From: Armatimonadota bacterium
Lineage (GTDB): Bacteria > Armatimonadota > Fimbriimonadia > Fimbriimonadales > Fimbriimonadaceae
Reading direction: 5' to 3'
Assembly (NCBI GenBank): GCA_020438215.1
Contig: JAGQUX010000001.1
Span: 62,001-126,000 of the forward strand
DNA length: 64,000 nt
A program made the translations under genes and the position numbers. The notes beneath the pieces are model-generated. The model saw only the letters and a list, made by a program, of their open reading frames with translations, did not search any database and had not been told where the DNA came from. Position 1 is the stretch's first letter. Each line of letters starts with the position of its first letter. This document shows positions 24,830-32,979 of the stretch, piece after piece.

Positions 24830-25288
24830 TTGAACCGGTCATACCGGCTTCAGTTTGGTTGCGCCTGTTCACCTGACCAAGGAAATCAAAACGTTGACTA
24901 CTTGAAAAATCATCGAAACCATCATAAATCTATTCGTCATCACCGCCTGAATCAGCCATTCCGATGCCTCCACTGTGGAGCTTCTATTGAGCTTAACGGC
25001 GCAGGATCAGCTCACCGGAATCACTGTCCGCATTGCCTCCATAGTCGGCATGTGGATGTCAGTCCGGGCGACCGTGCCTCCGATTGCCAAGCTGTGATGG
25101 AGCCAATTTCCGTCTGGGTTCGCTCGGGCGGCGAATGGGCAATCATCCATCGCTGCACAGGTTGCGGAGAACTCTCAAGTAACCGGGTAGCCGGTGACGA
25201 CGACATCATGAGGTTGCTCTCCATTGCCGCGCGGCCAATGGCTGAGCCCCTCATCCCGTGGGAAGCCCTCGATCGGCATTCTTCCTAA
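24830..25288 (+). CDS. RNHCP-domain zinc protein
   Basis: The protein carries CLHCGASIE, then the name-giving HRNHCPHCLHSRHVD followed by SPGDRASDC, a match to the RNHCP domain, and a second cysteine pair HRCTGCGEL. Together these can bind zinc twice. The function is unknown. The start is uncertain: TTG 24830 gives 152 residues, but the first 24 are poorly conserved-looking, and TTG 24902 (128 residues) is an alternative; there is no internal ATG before the zinc domain. The gene precedes the ATP-grasp gene by 41 bp on the same strand. Confidence 0.8.
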   Translation: MNRSYRLQFGCACSPDQGNQNVDYLKNHRNHHKSIRHHRLNQPFRCLHCGASIELNGAGSAHRNHCPHCLHSRHVDVSPGDRASDCQAVMEPISVWVRSGGEWAIIHRCTGCGELSSNRVAGDDDIMRLLSIAARPMAEPLIPWEALDRHSS

Positions 25289-25329
25289 CGGGGTTCCGAA
25301 TATGCGGCGCGGGCAGGTAAACCCTGCTC

Positions 25330-26214
25330 GTGCCGGAGACCTTCCCTTTGCGCGTTGCGATTGTCACCACCTGCGAACTCCCCGAGCCAGATGTCGATGA
25401 AGAACTCATCCTTGCTGGCTTCCAGATGGCAGGTGTTCATGTCGAGATGGCGGCGTGGGATGACCCGCAAGTAGATTGGGAGAGTTTCGATGTCGCCGTC
25501 ATCCGCTCAACTTGGGATTACCCCTGGCGAATTGACAAATTCCTCGACTGGCTCGACTATGTTGAGACAAAGACGCTTCTCCTGAACCCAGCGAGTGTAG
25601 TGAAGCCGAACCTCCACAAGTCGTACCTCCGTGCGCTGGAGCAAAAGGGGATTCCTATTGTGCCGACGGAGTTCCTCTCGGCGGACTTACTGAAGGATTC
25701 CGCCATTGACCTCGGCGAACTGATGAGCAAACGAAGCTGGGAGAAAGTCGTCCTCAAACCTGCGATTGGGGCGGGTTCGTACCTGACGCGTGTTTTCTCA
25801 ATCGAACAAATCGGAGCGGCGACCAAATTTTTGGAAAATGATTTGAAAGGACACGATGTCTTGGTTCAGAAGTTCATTTCCACTGTCAGCGAAGGTGGAG
25901 AGCGATCCATCATTGTGATTGATGGTGTCTGCACACACAAAATCGTGAAGTCACCGCGCTTCGCCGATGACGAAGAGTCTGTAAGCGATGCTGTCTCCCC
26001 TGACCCAGAAGAAGTCGCTTTCTCCCATCGTGTATTGGATGCGGCAGGTTTTGCCGAGCCTCTCCTCTACGCCCGCGTCGATCTCATGCGTGATGAAACT
26101 GGTCAACTCCTGCTGAGTGAATTGGAACTTGCCGAGCCGAGTCTATTCTTCAAACAAAACCCCTTGGCACTGACCAAGCTCGTAGAAGGCACGATTTCCC
26201 GCGCCCGCAAATAG
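25330..26214 (+). CDS. ATP-grasp ligase-like protein (DcsG / RimK-like)
   Basis: A 294-residue protein. The N-terminal part has VAVIRSTWDYPWRIDKFLDW and LLNPASVVKPNLHKSYL; the ATP-grasp part has KVVLKPAIGAGSYLTRVF, DVLVQKFISTVSEGGERSII and the metal-binding ARVDLM...LLSELELAEPSLFF. This order is that of the ATP-grasp family that includes DcsG of cycloserine biosynthesis. Such enzymes join a carboxyl group to an amine through an acyl phosphate. The substrates are unknown. The start is GTG. Confidence 0.85.
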   Translation: MPETFPLRVAIVTTCELPEPDVDEELILAGFQMAGVHVEMAAWDDPQVDWESFDVAVIRSTWDYPWRIDKFLDWLDYVETKTLLLNPASVVKPNLHKSYLRALEQKGIPIVPTEFLSADLLKDSAIDLGELMSKRSWEKVVLKPAIGAGSYLTRVFSIEQIGAATKFLENDLKGHDVLVQKFISTVSEGGERSIIVIDGVCTHKIVKSPRFADDEESVSDAVSPDPEEVAFSHRVLDAAGFAEPLLYARVDLMRDETGQLLLSELELAEPSLFFKQNPLALTKLVEGTISRARK

Positions 26215-26219
26215 AAAGA

Positions 26220-26243
26220 AGCCCCCGCGGGTCAACGGGGGCT
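26220..26243 (+). terminator. Hairpin after the ATP-grasp gene
   Basis: agcccccg / cgggggct, an 8-bp GC-only stem with an 8-nt loop, 5 nt after the stop. A T run is missing, so it may be a weak terminator. The following stretch to 26292 is unusually rich in G and T on the plus strand and otherwise empty. Confidence 0.55.
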
Positions 26244-26321
26244 CTGGGGTGAGGAGCGTATTTGTGGTGTTTGTGTTGTGTTTGGGTTGAGGGTCTTCGG
26301 TCAAATGGACCGGAGGAAAAT

Positions 26322-26663
26322 CTATCCCGTTAGCGCATAAGAGATGTACCGTTCTCTCCCATCCATCACCTGTTGCAGACGTTGTTCCGTCATGCTTCGC
26401 GCTTCGCGCTCGTCTCGGGTGATGAAGGTGACCTTTTCTGCGCCGGAGTAGATTGCCGATTCGCGGCAGTCGTCCAGTATGTCGCGGGCACAGTCGGTCA
26501 TGCCGGTGATGGTGGAGAAGTCGATCAGAACCTGAAATTCGATGTGCTGATCCATGATTGCCAGGAATTCCTCAGCAAAATGGATGGCTTCACGCCGAGT
26601 AATGCGCCCACCGAAGCTCGCTTCGATCTGTTGTTCTTTCGGGTTCCAGGTGAGAAGGTACAT
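26322..26663 (-). CDS. STAS/SpoIIAA-like protein
   Basis: A 113-residue single-domain protein with alternating strands and helices: YLLTWNPKEQQIEASFGGRI, HIEFQVLIDFSTITGMTDCA, AEKVTFITRDEREARSM. The pattern resembles STAS or SpoIIAA-like anti-sigma antagonists, although the usual phosphorylated Ser in the DxS loop is not obvious. I start at ATG 26663; an in-frame Met at 26714 would add 17 residues that do not belong to the fold. The gene is monocistronic. Confidence 0.6.
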   Translation of the reverse strand: MYLLTWNPKEQQIEASFGGRITRREAIHFAEEFLAIMDQHIEFQVLIDFSTITGMTDCARDILDDCRESAIYSGAEKVTFITRDEREARSMTEQRLQQVMDGRERYISYALTG

Positions 26664-26742
26664 AAGATTCTCGAGGGTATTTGTAATTGCGGGACAACCA
26701 AAACCGTCGTCCACACCATCTGTTTTCCCGATCCCAAAGCAA

Positions 26743-26777
26743 GAATCGCCCGTACCCCTAACAGGTACGAGCGATTC
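26743..26777. terminator. Inverted repeat between clpX and the STAS-like gene
   Basis: A 14-bp stem with one mismatch (26743-26756 and 26764-26777; gaatcgcccgtacc / ggtacgagcgattc), 7-nt loop, 24 nt after the clpX stop in its direction of transcription. The T run is weak. It probably ends the tig-clpP-clpX operon. Confidence 0.6.
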
Positions 26778-26800
26778 GAGTGGTTTTACTAGGCTGAAAG

Positions 26801-28120
26801 CTAGCTGGCCTTGGCTTCTTTGACCATTTCTGCGGTCATCAGCACCGGCTTCTTCTTCTCAGCAATGATTCCCGGCGGCAAGACAACACGCTTGATGTCG
26901 CCTTTGCTCGGGACTTCGTACATCACATCGAGCATGATCTGCTCCAAGATGCCACGCAGTGCCCGTGCGCCGGTCTTGCGTTTGAGAGCTTCGGCGGCAA
27001 TTTCCCCGAGTGCCTCGGTAGCCACTTGAAGTTCCACGCCATCGAGTTCAAAGAGCCGCGCATACTGTTTCATGATCGCGTTCTTTGGACCAGTCAAAAT
27101 CTGAACCAGAGCTTCTTCATCCAGTTGGTTGAGTGCCGTAATGACCGGCAAGCGACCAATGAATTCTGGAATCAAGCCAAACTTGAGCAGATCTTCTGGG
27201 CTGACTTCTTGGAAGACATCCGTTCGTCGCTCTTGCTTGGATTGCGGATCGCTGCGAAAGCCCATTGTGTTCTCTTTCTGTCGCCGCATGATGATTTCCT
27301 CGAGGCCATCAAATGCGCCACCACAGATGAACAGAATGTTCTTTGTATCGATCTGCAAATACTCTTGTTGCGGGTGCTTTCGTCCACCTTGCGGCGGAAC
27401 GTTGGCAACCGTGCCTTCCAAAATCTTGAGGAGAGCCTGCTGGACGCCTTCCCCACTCACGTCGCGAGTGATGGATGGGTTATCCGATTTGCGGCTGACC
27501 TTATCAATTTCGTCGACATAGATAATTCCGCGCTCGACGAGTTCTTTTGCTCGTCGCGGATCCATGCGCTCAGCTTCTGTCCACAGCTTGAGCAAGATGT
27601 TCTCAACATCTTCGCCCACATAACCGGCTTCGGTCAGTGCTGTCGCATCGGCAATCGCGAACGGAACTTCCAGCATTCGCGCCAAAGTTTGCGCAAGAAG
27701 AGTTTTCCCGCTACCCGTTGGCCCGATCATCAGGATGTTTGACTTTTGCAGTTCAACATCCGGATCGGTGTTCTCCGATTCCGTAATCCGTTTGTAGTGA
27801 TTGTAAACAGCAACCGCCAGATTTCTCTTCGCTTGCTCTTGGCCAACTACATAGTTGTCCATATACGTAACGATTTCCTTCGGCTTGGGCGGCTCCTTCT
27901 TAGGAGCTTCCGTCGCTTTCAAAGGTGCAGTTGCCTTTGCTGGCTCGTTCTCAGCTCGCTCAGCGGTGGGGCGAATGCCTTCGTTTTGGAGAATATCGTT
28001 ACAGAGATCGATACATTCCGAACACACAGCACCATGCAACCCAACGATCAGCTTTGGTACCTGCTCCTTCTTTTTGCCGCAAAGGCAACAACGATCTCGA
28101 CGTTCATCTGGCTTGGCCAT
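26801..28120 (-). CDS. clpX: ATP-dependent Clp protease ATP-binding subunit ClpX
   Basis: A 439-residue AAA+ unfoldase. The N-terminal zinc domain uses Cys11, Cys14, Cys33 and Cys36 ([17 protein letters not shown]). Walker A is GPTGSGKT at residues 133-140, Walker B is IIYVDEIDK, and the pore and IGF-type loops appear in the usual places ([11 protein letters not shown]). The linker between the zinc domain and the AAA+ domain is longer than usual and rich in Ala, Pro and Lys. ClpX unfolds tagged proteins, including tmRNA-tagged ones, for ClpP. It is the last gene of the tig-clpP-clpX order. Confidence 0.97.
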   Translation of the reverse strand: MAKPDERRDRCCLCGKKKEQVPKLIVGLHGAVCSECIDLCNDILQNEGIRPTAERAENEPAKATAPLKATEAPKKEPPKPKEIVTYMDNYVVGQEQAKRNLAVAVYNHYKRITESENTDPDVELQKSNILMIGPTGSGKTLLAQTLARMLEVPFAIADATALTEAGYVGEDVENILLKLWTEAERMDPRRAKELVERGIIYVDEIDKVSRKSDNPSITRDVSGEGVQQALLKILEGTVANVPPQGGRKHPQQEYLQIDTKNILFICGGAFDGLEEIIMRRQKENTMGFRSDPQSKQERRTDVFQEVSPEDLLKFGLIPEFIGRLPVITALNQLDEEALVQILTGPKNAIMKQYARLFELDGVELQVATEALGEIAAEALKRKTGARALRGILEQIMLDVMYEVPSKGDIKRVVLPPGIIAEKKKPVLMTAEMVKEAKAS

Positions 28121-28140
28121 TCTTCAATCCTAGTTTTTTA

Positions 28141-28740
28141 TTATCGTTCGCCCGGCTTCAAAACTTTATCGACAAGACCATAATTTTGTGCCTCATCTGC
28201 GGACATAAAGTGGTCTCGGTCGCAGTCCTTGGTGACTTGCTCAACACTCTTGCCAGTTGCTTCGGCGAGAATGCCCATCAAAATCTCCATATAGCGTGCC
28301 GCTTCTTCAATGGCAATCCGCATATCGGAGAGCTGGCCGCGAGCACCACCAGAGACTTGGTGAATCATCACGCGAGCATTTTCCAGGCAGTAGCGTTTGC
28401 CTTTTGAACCGCCAGCCAGAAGAACAGCACCCATTGATGCCGCTTGACCAACACAGATGGTCGCCACGTCCGGCTTGATCATCTTCATCGTGTCGTAGAT
28501 CGCCAAACCCGCGCTGACCGATCCACCGGGGCTGTGGATGTAGAAATCGATATCCTTGTCTGGATCTTCTTTTTCCAAGAAAAGCAACTGAGCAATGATC
28601 AGATTCGCAACGTAGTCATCGACCGGCGTCCCCAAAAAGACGATGCGGTCTTTGAGCAGTCTTGACCAAATATCATAGCTTCGTTCCCCACGCGCCGTCT
28701 GCTCGATGACGAATGGTACGCCTGTGTTGTGCACTTCCAT
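28141..28740 (-). CDS. clpP: ATP-dependent Clp protease proteolytic subunit ClpP
   Basis: A 199-residue serine protease with Ser102 (GQAASMGAV), His127 ([11 protein letters not shown]) and Asp176 ([11 protein letters not shown]), and the ring-forming helices [18 protein letters not shown] and [20 protein letters not shown]. It starts at ATG 28740 with a typical N-terminus. It lies between tig and clpX, 20 bp upstream of clpX. Confidence 0.97.
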   Translation of the reverse strand: MEVHNTGVPFVIEQTARGERSYDIWSRLLKDRIVFLGTPVDDYVANLIIAQLLFLEKEDPDKDIDFYIHSPGGSVSAGLAIYDTMKMIKPDVATICVGQAASMGAVLLAGGSKGKRYCLENARVMIHQVSGGARGQLSDMRIAIEEAARYMEILMGILAEATGKSVEQVTKDCDRDHFMSADEAQNYGLVDKVLKPGER

Positions 28741-28765
28741 CTCTTTACAAATCCTTTAGGATGGG

Positions 28766-28811
28766 ATCAGCCCCCAATAATGATCGGCTGATGACTGCCT
28801 TCCGTGCAGTC
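28766..28811 (-). promoter_or_regulatory. Two hairpins between tig and clpP
   Basis: ATCAGCC / GGCTGAT (28766-28772 and 28786-28792) and GACTGC / GCAGTC (28793-28798 and 28806-28811) lie next to each other in the 90-bp gap. Neither has a T run. They may attenuate readthrough from tig or mark a clpP leader. Confidence 0.4.
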
Positions 28812-28831
28812 CCTATTGTGTTTATATCCTA

Positions 28832-30253
28832 CTAAGAATCCTTCTTCTTGGTTCCCTTTGCCGGGGCTTTCTTGGCCGGTGCTTTCTTCGGCTTTTCTGA
28901 ATCATCAGCTTTCGCCTTGGAACTTGTTGTTTTCTTGGGAGCCGCGTCGCCCTTGCCGACATTCGCTTTTTCCATCAACCAATCGGTGACTTTCGCCGCC
29001 ATCGATCGATATTGCACTTCTTCGCGCAATTGCGGGCCATACTGCTTGATAAATTCTTCAAATTGATTTTGAGGAATGCGGTTTTCCATCGCAATCTGCA
29101 CCAGATGCTTATTCACATCATCTGGGCTGATCTCCATCTTCTCATCTCGGAAAATGCGATCAATCACAACCGCGCGGCGGACATTGACTTTCGCTTCTTC
29201 TTCCAAACCAGATTTGAATGCATCGAAGGTCATGCCGTTGTCTTTCGCATAATCTTCCAAAGACTTTCGCTGCTGCGCAATCTGCTGTTGGATTTCTTGA
29301 AGGCGTTGCTGAACGACTTGCTCCCAAGTCGTGTCAGCGACTTCCACGGTCGAAGCACTCAAAACTTGATCCAGGAGTTGCTCGCGCACCATTTCTTCAG
29401 CAGAAACAGTCTTTGCGTGCTCAATTCCATTGCGAACTCGATCCTTCAGAGTGGCAACATCATCAAGGTTATAGCTCTTTGCAAACTCATCGTCCAAATC
29501 TGGCATTTGCACTGCGCTGATCGACTTGACCAGAACAGTCACGGCTTTCTTCTTTTGACCTGCCCAGTTCGGGTCTTGGAAGTTTTCGGGGAAATCCAGC
29601 TTCAGGGCTTTGGTGTCTTCTACGGACATCCCCGTGAGTGCCTTATCCAAACCTTCAAAGGTTTGACCAGCAACAACCATGAAGGTGCGGCCATCGCCTT
29701 CTTCTCCATCGGCTTTCAGGTTGACAACAGCAACGTCGCCGGTTTGAATTCCACGATCGGTGACTTCTTGCTTCTTCCCTTGTGATCGGCGAAGTTCTTC
29801 GATTTGCTTTTCAACTTCTTCGTCGGTGACCTTGACTTCTGGCATGTTCGCCGAAAGCTTGTCCAGACCCTTGAGTTCCACCACAGGTGCTAGAGGAATC
29901 TTTGCGATGTATTCGCATTCGGAAGAATCTCGCTCTAGCTTGTTGAGTTCGATAGAAGGAACGTTTGCCGGTTCCAATTCTTCGTTCTTGATCGCTTCAT
30001 CCATCGAGGACTTCACGATGAATTCGGCCGCAGCTTGATACAGTCGGTTCGGGTCGATGGCTTGTTCCACCACTTTCGCGGGAGCTTTGCCCGGGCGGAA
30101 ACCTGGAACGCGAACGGTCTTGCCCAGTTCGCGAACAGCGCGTCGGAATCCGGCATCGACTTGGTCGGAGGAACAAACAATATCAAGTTTCACCGTGCAG
30201 CGATTCAGCTGCTCGCGGGTGACTTTCATTTCGGCAACGGTGGAGGTGCTCAT
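28832..30253 (-). CDS. tig: Trigger factor
   Basis: A 473-residue ribosome-associated chaperone. The N-terminal ribosome-binding part has the signature GFRPGKAPAKV, the middle is an FKBP-like domain (VAVVNLKADGEEGDGRTFMV), and the C-terminal part is helical. The last 37 residues are a Lys/Ala/Pro tail (KKAPAKKAPAKGTKKKDS) not found in most trigger factors, similar in composition to histone H1-like tails, and may add RNA or ribosome affinity. The operon tig-clpP-clpX couples nascent-chain folding with degradation. Confidence 0.95.
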   Translation of the reverse strand: MSTSTVAEMKVTREQLNRCTVKLDIVCSSDQVDAGFRRAVRELGKTVRVPGFRPGKAPAKVVEQAIDPNRLYQAAAEFIVKSSMDEAIKNEELEPANVPSIELNKLERDSSECEYIAKIPLAPVVELKGLDKLSANMPEVKVTDEEVEKQIEELRRSQGKKQEVTDRGIQTGDVAVVNLKADGEEGDGRTFMVVAGQTFEGLDKALTGMSVEDTKALKLDFPENFQDPNWAGQKKKAVTVLVKSISAVQMPDLDDEFAKSYNLDDVATLKDRVRNGIEHAKTVSAEEMVREQLLDQVLSASTVEVADTTWEQVVQQRLQEIQQQIAQQRKSLEDYAKDNGMTFDAFKSGLEEEAKVNVRRAVVIDRIFRDEKMEISPDDVNKHLVQIAMENRIPQNQFEEFIKQYGPQLREEVQYRSMAAKVTDWLMEKANVGKGDAAPKKTTSSKAKADDSEKPKKAPAKKAPAKGTKKKDS

Positions 30254-30304
30254 GGCCTAAGAGGAAAAGGGTACCCAAGGGTTAGAGTCAGGCTCAGGCC
30301 GAAG

Positions 30305-31297
30305 TTACGCGGGAGTTCCATCCTGCTTGGGCGGTCGAACAATCGAAGCGACTACTGAGACACCCAGAATCAGTGCGATGATTCCCAGAGACCAGACCAC
30401 CGGAAACTTATTCCAGTCTGTATAGATTTCCTTCTCAGCGTAGTTGTAAAGCATCTTGCCGCCAACAAACATCAAGACGAATGCCAATCCATAGCTGAGA
30501 TAGTGGAACATCTGCACCAGCCCGGCGAGAGCAAAGAATAAAGCCCGCAATCCAAGAATCGCAAAAACATTCGATGTGAAAACGATAAAAGGATCGGAGG
30601 TGATTGCGAAGATCGCGGGGATCGAGTCCACCGCAAAGATGATGTCGGTGAATTCGACCACGATAAGCGTGATAAAGAGTGGAGTCGCCCAAATCTTGCC
30701 GTCAATCCGAGTCAAGAATTTCTGACCAACATAGTCTTCTGTCACCGGGATAAATCGCTTGACTAATCGCACTAGGGGGTTCTTTTCGGGGTCAAGCTCT
30801 TTATCTTTGACCACCAGCATTTTGATCCCCGTGAAGATCAGGAAAGCCCCGAAGATCAGCATGCTCCAGAAGAATTTCTCTAAAATTGCTGATCCCGCAG
30901 CAATAAAGATTGCCCGGAAAATCAATGCTCCGAGAATCCCCCAGAACAGAACACGATGCTGATACTTCGCCGGGACTTTGAAGTAGGCAAACACCATCAA
31001 GAAGACAAATATGTTGTCAATGCTGAGGGCTTTTTCAACGAGATATCCGGTCAAAAATGCGGTTCCGGCTTCAGAGGCAGAATATTGGCTTCCAGGCTGA
31101 ATCTGATCCCAAAACGCATAGACGCCGCCACAGAACAGCAAAGCAATTGCAATCCAGACTCCACTCCAAACCAGAGCCTCACGCATTTTGACTTCATGGG
31201 CACTCTTATGAAAGACGCCTAAGTCAAGAGCCAACATAGCGAAGACGAATCCCAGAAACGCCAACCAAATCCAGATAGATATTCCCGCAAGAACCAT
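30305..31297 (-). CDS. TerC-family membrane protein (Alx-like)
   Basis: A 330-residue protein with about nine transmembrane segments. It carries the family motifs: EKALSIDNIFVFLMVF and VEFTDIIFAVDSIPAIFAIT, where the acidic residues in the membrane are thought to bind a metal ion such as Mn2+. The close relative is Alx, a manganese exporter of E. coli. No yybP-ykoY riboswitch is visible upstream. A second TerC-family gene is at 48.4 kb. Confidence 0.9.
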   Translation of the reverse strand: MVLAGISIWIWLAFLGFVFAMLALDLGVFHKSAHEVKMREALVWSGVWIAIALLFCGGVYAFWDQIQPGSQYSASEAGTAFLTGYLVEKALSIDNIFVFLMVFAYFKVPAKYQHRVLFWGILGALIFRAIFIAAGSAILEKFFWSMLIFGAFLIFTGIKMLVVKDKELDPEKNPLVRLVKRFIPVTEDYVGQKFLTRIDGKIWATPLFITLIVVEFTDIIFAVDSIPAIFAITSDPFIVFTSNVFAILGLRALFFALAGLVQMFHYLSYGLAFVLMFVGGKMLYNYAEKEIYTDWNKFPVVWSLGIIALILGVSVVASIVRPPKQDGTPA

Positions 31298-31302
31298 TTT
31301 TG

Positions 31303-31322
31303 AACCTTCTATTGAGAAGGCT
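31303..31322 (-). promoter_or_regulatory. Hairpin that includes the ribosome binding site of the TerC gene
   Basis: On the minus strand AGCCTTCT-CAAT-AGAAGGTT forms an 8-bp stem with a 4-nt loop. The 3' arm AGAAGG is the only Shine-Dalgarno candidate, 6 to 8 nt before the ATG at 31297, and is fully paired in this structure. Confidence 0.5.
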
Positions 31323-31379
31323 CTACAACATGCGTTTTAGAAGTGTCTCAAGCGACGGGACTTTGGTGAAATTGGAGCC

Positions 31380-32312
31380 CTATTTTCGCCAAGCATCGGG
31401 AGCATCGTCCAGCAAATTGTCCAACGCTTCATCCAGATCTGGATATAAAAATCGAAAGCCGTTCGCTTGTGCCGCAATGGGAAAAACTCTCTGACCTTGC
31501 AGAATCACTGTCGGCTCTAAACCCATGACCGAGCAAGCGAGCTTGAATACTGCCTCGGGGGCCGGAGGCGCAATCGGTGGGCGGCCAAGTGCTTTCCTCA
31601 ATTCCGACATGAACTCTTTATTCGTTGCCGGATTCGGAGCCGTCGCATTGATCGGGCCGTGTATATCCGTCTTAAGCATCCATTCCACGATTCGGCAGTA
31701 ATCTTCTAGGTGAATCCAGCTCATGTATTGCTCACCCGAGCCCACATGACCACCAAGGAATGCCTTCGTAATCTTAGAAAGCTGTTGCAATGCTCCACCA
31801 TCAGGTGACAAAACGACTCCTGTCCGAATAGCGATCTTGCGAGTTTTGGGTGTCACCCATTCTTCTTGTGCGCGTTCCCATTTGACGCAAAGCTCGCCCA
31901 TGAATCCTTCGCCAGAGGCAGATGCTTCACTCAACGACTGGTCGCCGGAATCCCCGTAATATCCAATCGCGCTCCCATTGATCCAAAGCTTGGGAGGGTT
32001 CACAGAATCAGAGATGGTTTTCCCAATCGCGTCTGTTGGTTCGATGCGGCTACTGGCGAGAACTTGTTGGTACTTTGGCGTCCAAGCCTTAGCGATGTTC
32101 GCGCCGCTGAAATTGATCACTGCTTCTGCGCCATCTAGTTCACTTGACCAAGCACCCTGAGACTTGCCGTCCCACTGGACATTCTTGTATTTGCTACCCG
32201 AGGCTGAGCGGGACAAGATCACAATCTCATAGCCAAGATCACTCAGATGATCGGCAACCGCTTGCCCAAGGAAGCCCGATCCTCCAGCAATAACGATTTT
32301 GCCTGGGCTCAC
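31380..32312 (-). CDS. TIGR01777/SDR39U1-type epimerase family protein
   Basis: A 310-residue Rossmann-fold protein with GGSGFLGQAVADHL (nucleotide site), VINFSGANIAKAWTPKYQQ, INGSAIGYYGDSGDQSLSE and the C-terminal DUF1731-like region (RPPIAPPAPEAVFKLA, GQRVFP). This is the YfcH/SDR39U1 family of unknown substrate. I chose GTG 32312, which overlaps the ubiX stop (GTGA) and leaves the Rossmann strand at the right distance; ATG 32327 is the alternative. Upstream in-frame residues lie inside ubiX and look unrelated. Confidence 0.85.
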   Translation of the reverse strand: MSPGKIVIAGGSGFLGQAVADHLSDLGYEIVILSRSASGSKYKNVQWDGKSQGAWSSELDGAEAVINFSGANIAKAWTPKYQQVLASSRIEPTDAIGKTISDSVNPPKLWINGSAIGYYGDSGDQSLSEASASGEGFMGELCVKWERAQEEWVTPKTRKIAIRTGVVLSPDGGALQQLSKITKAFLGGHVGSGEQYMSWIHLEDYCRIVEWMLKTDIHGPINATAPNPATNKEFMSELRKALGRPPIAPPAPEAVFKLACSVMGLEPTVILQGQRVFPIAAQANGFRFLYPDLDEALDNLLDDAPDAWRK

Positions 32313-32908
32313 TCCTCCACCATCCATTGCGGCATCAGGTTGTGTTCCATTCCCAGGCTTTGCATAACGCGAGCAACGACTGTATCCGCCAAATCTTCGA
32401 GAGTCTTCGGTTTCTGATACCATGCCGGGCTGGCAGGAATCACTGTCGCTCCTGCCTCTACCAAGGTTGTCATGTTCCGCATATGGATAAGATTCCAAGG
32501 CATCTCGCGCGGAACTAAAACTAGTTTCCGACCCTCTTTCAAGCAGACATCAGCCGCACGCGTTGTGAGGTCGTTACTGATTCCATTCGCGATGCGCCCT
32601 GCCGTCCCCATCGAGCAAGGCAGAATCACCATCCCGTCATGTCGAAACGAGCCCGATGCCGGTGGGGTGAAGTAGTTGCGGGCGTCTAGTAAGTGGATGT
32701 TGGAAAAGCGTTCTCCCAGCCAACTCAATGTATCAAAATTCGTGCGGGAGATTGCCACTCCCAACTCCGTCATCGCAACATCAATCGCCTGATCACTCAG
32801 AGTCAAATAGATTGATTCACACTGACGAGCCGCTTGTATCAAAAACCGTTGCGCATAAATCGCTCCGCTTGCCCCGGTTACCGCCACAACTAACTTGGAT
32901 GGAGTCAT
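32309..32908 (-). CDS. ubiX: UbiX-family flavin prenyltransferase
   Basis: A 199-residue protein with the FMN-binding VAVTGASGAIYAQRFL, ILPCSMGTAGRIANGIS, and LVLVPREMPWNLIHMRNM. UbiX attaches a dimethylallyl group to FMN to make the prenylated cofactor of UbiD decarboxylases in quinone synthesis. No ubiD is in the window. It overlaps the SDR39U1 gene by 4 bp. The usual end of the family, with AxAWYQKPKTLEDL and VARVMQSLG, is intact. Confidence 0.9.
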   Translation of the reverse strand: MTPSKLVVAVTGASGAIYAQRFLIQAARQCESIYLTLSDQAIDVAMTELGVAISRTNFDTLSWLGERFSNIHLLDARNYFTPPASGSFRHDGMVILPCSMGTAGRIANGISNDLTTRAADVCLKEGRKLVLVPREMPWNLIHMRNMTTLVEAGATVIPASPAWYQKPKTLEDLADTVVARVMQSLGMEHNLMPQWMVEE

Positions 32909-32979
32909 ATTGTCATTTCAGTCTACGACTTTCGAAACAATCTCGTCTTGCAACGTCCTAGCCGTGCAAAAATGAGTGC

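Noticed and set aside
26244-26300. GT-rich stretch as a repeat array
   Set aside because: It has no regular unit; it is simply skewed in composition.
27026-27742. Open frames on the plus strand opposite clpX
   Set aside because: Antisense to a conserved AAA+ gene with no protein signature.
31298-31379. yybP-ykoY manganese riboswitch before the TerC gene
   Set aside because: The conserved core helices and internal loop are not present in the 82-bp gap; only a small hairpin is seen.
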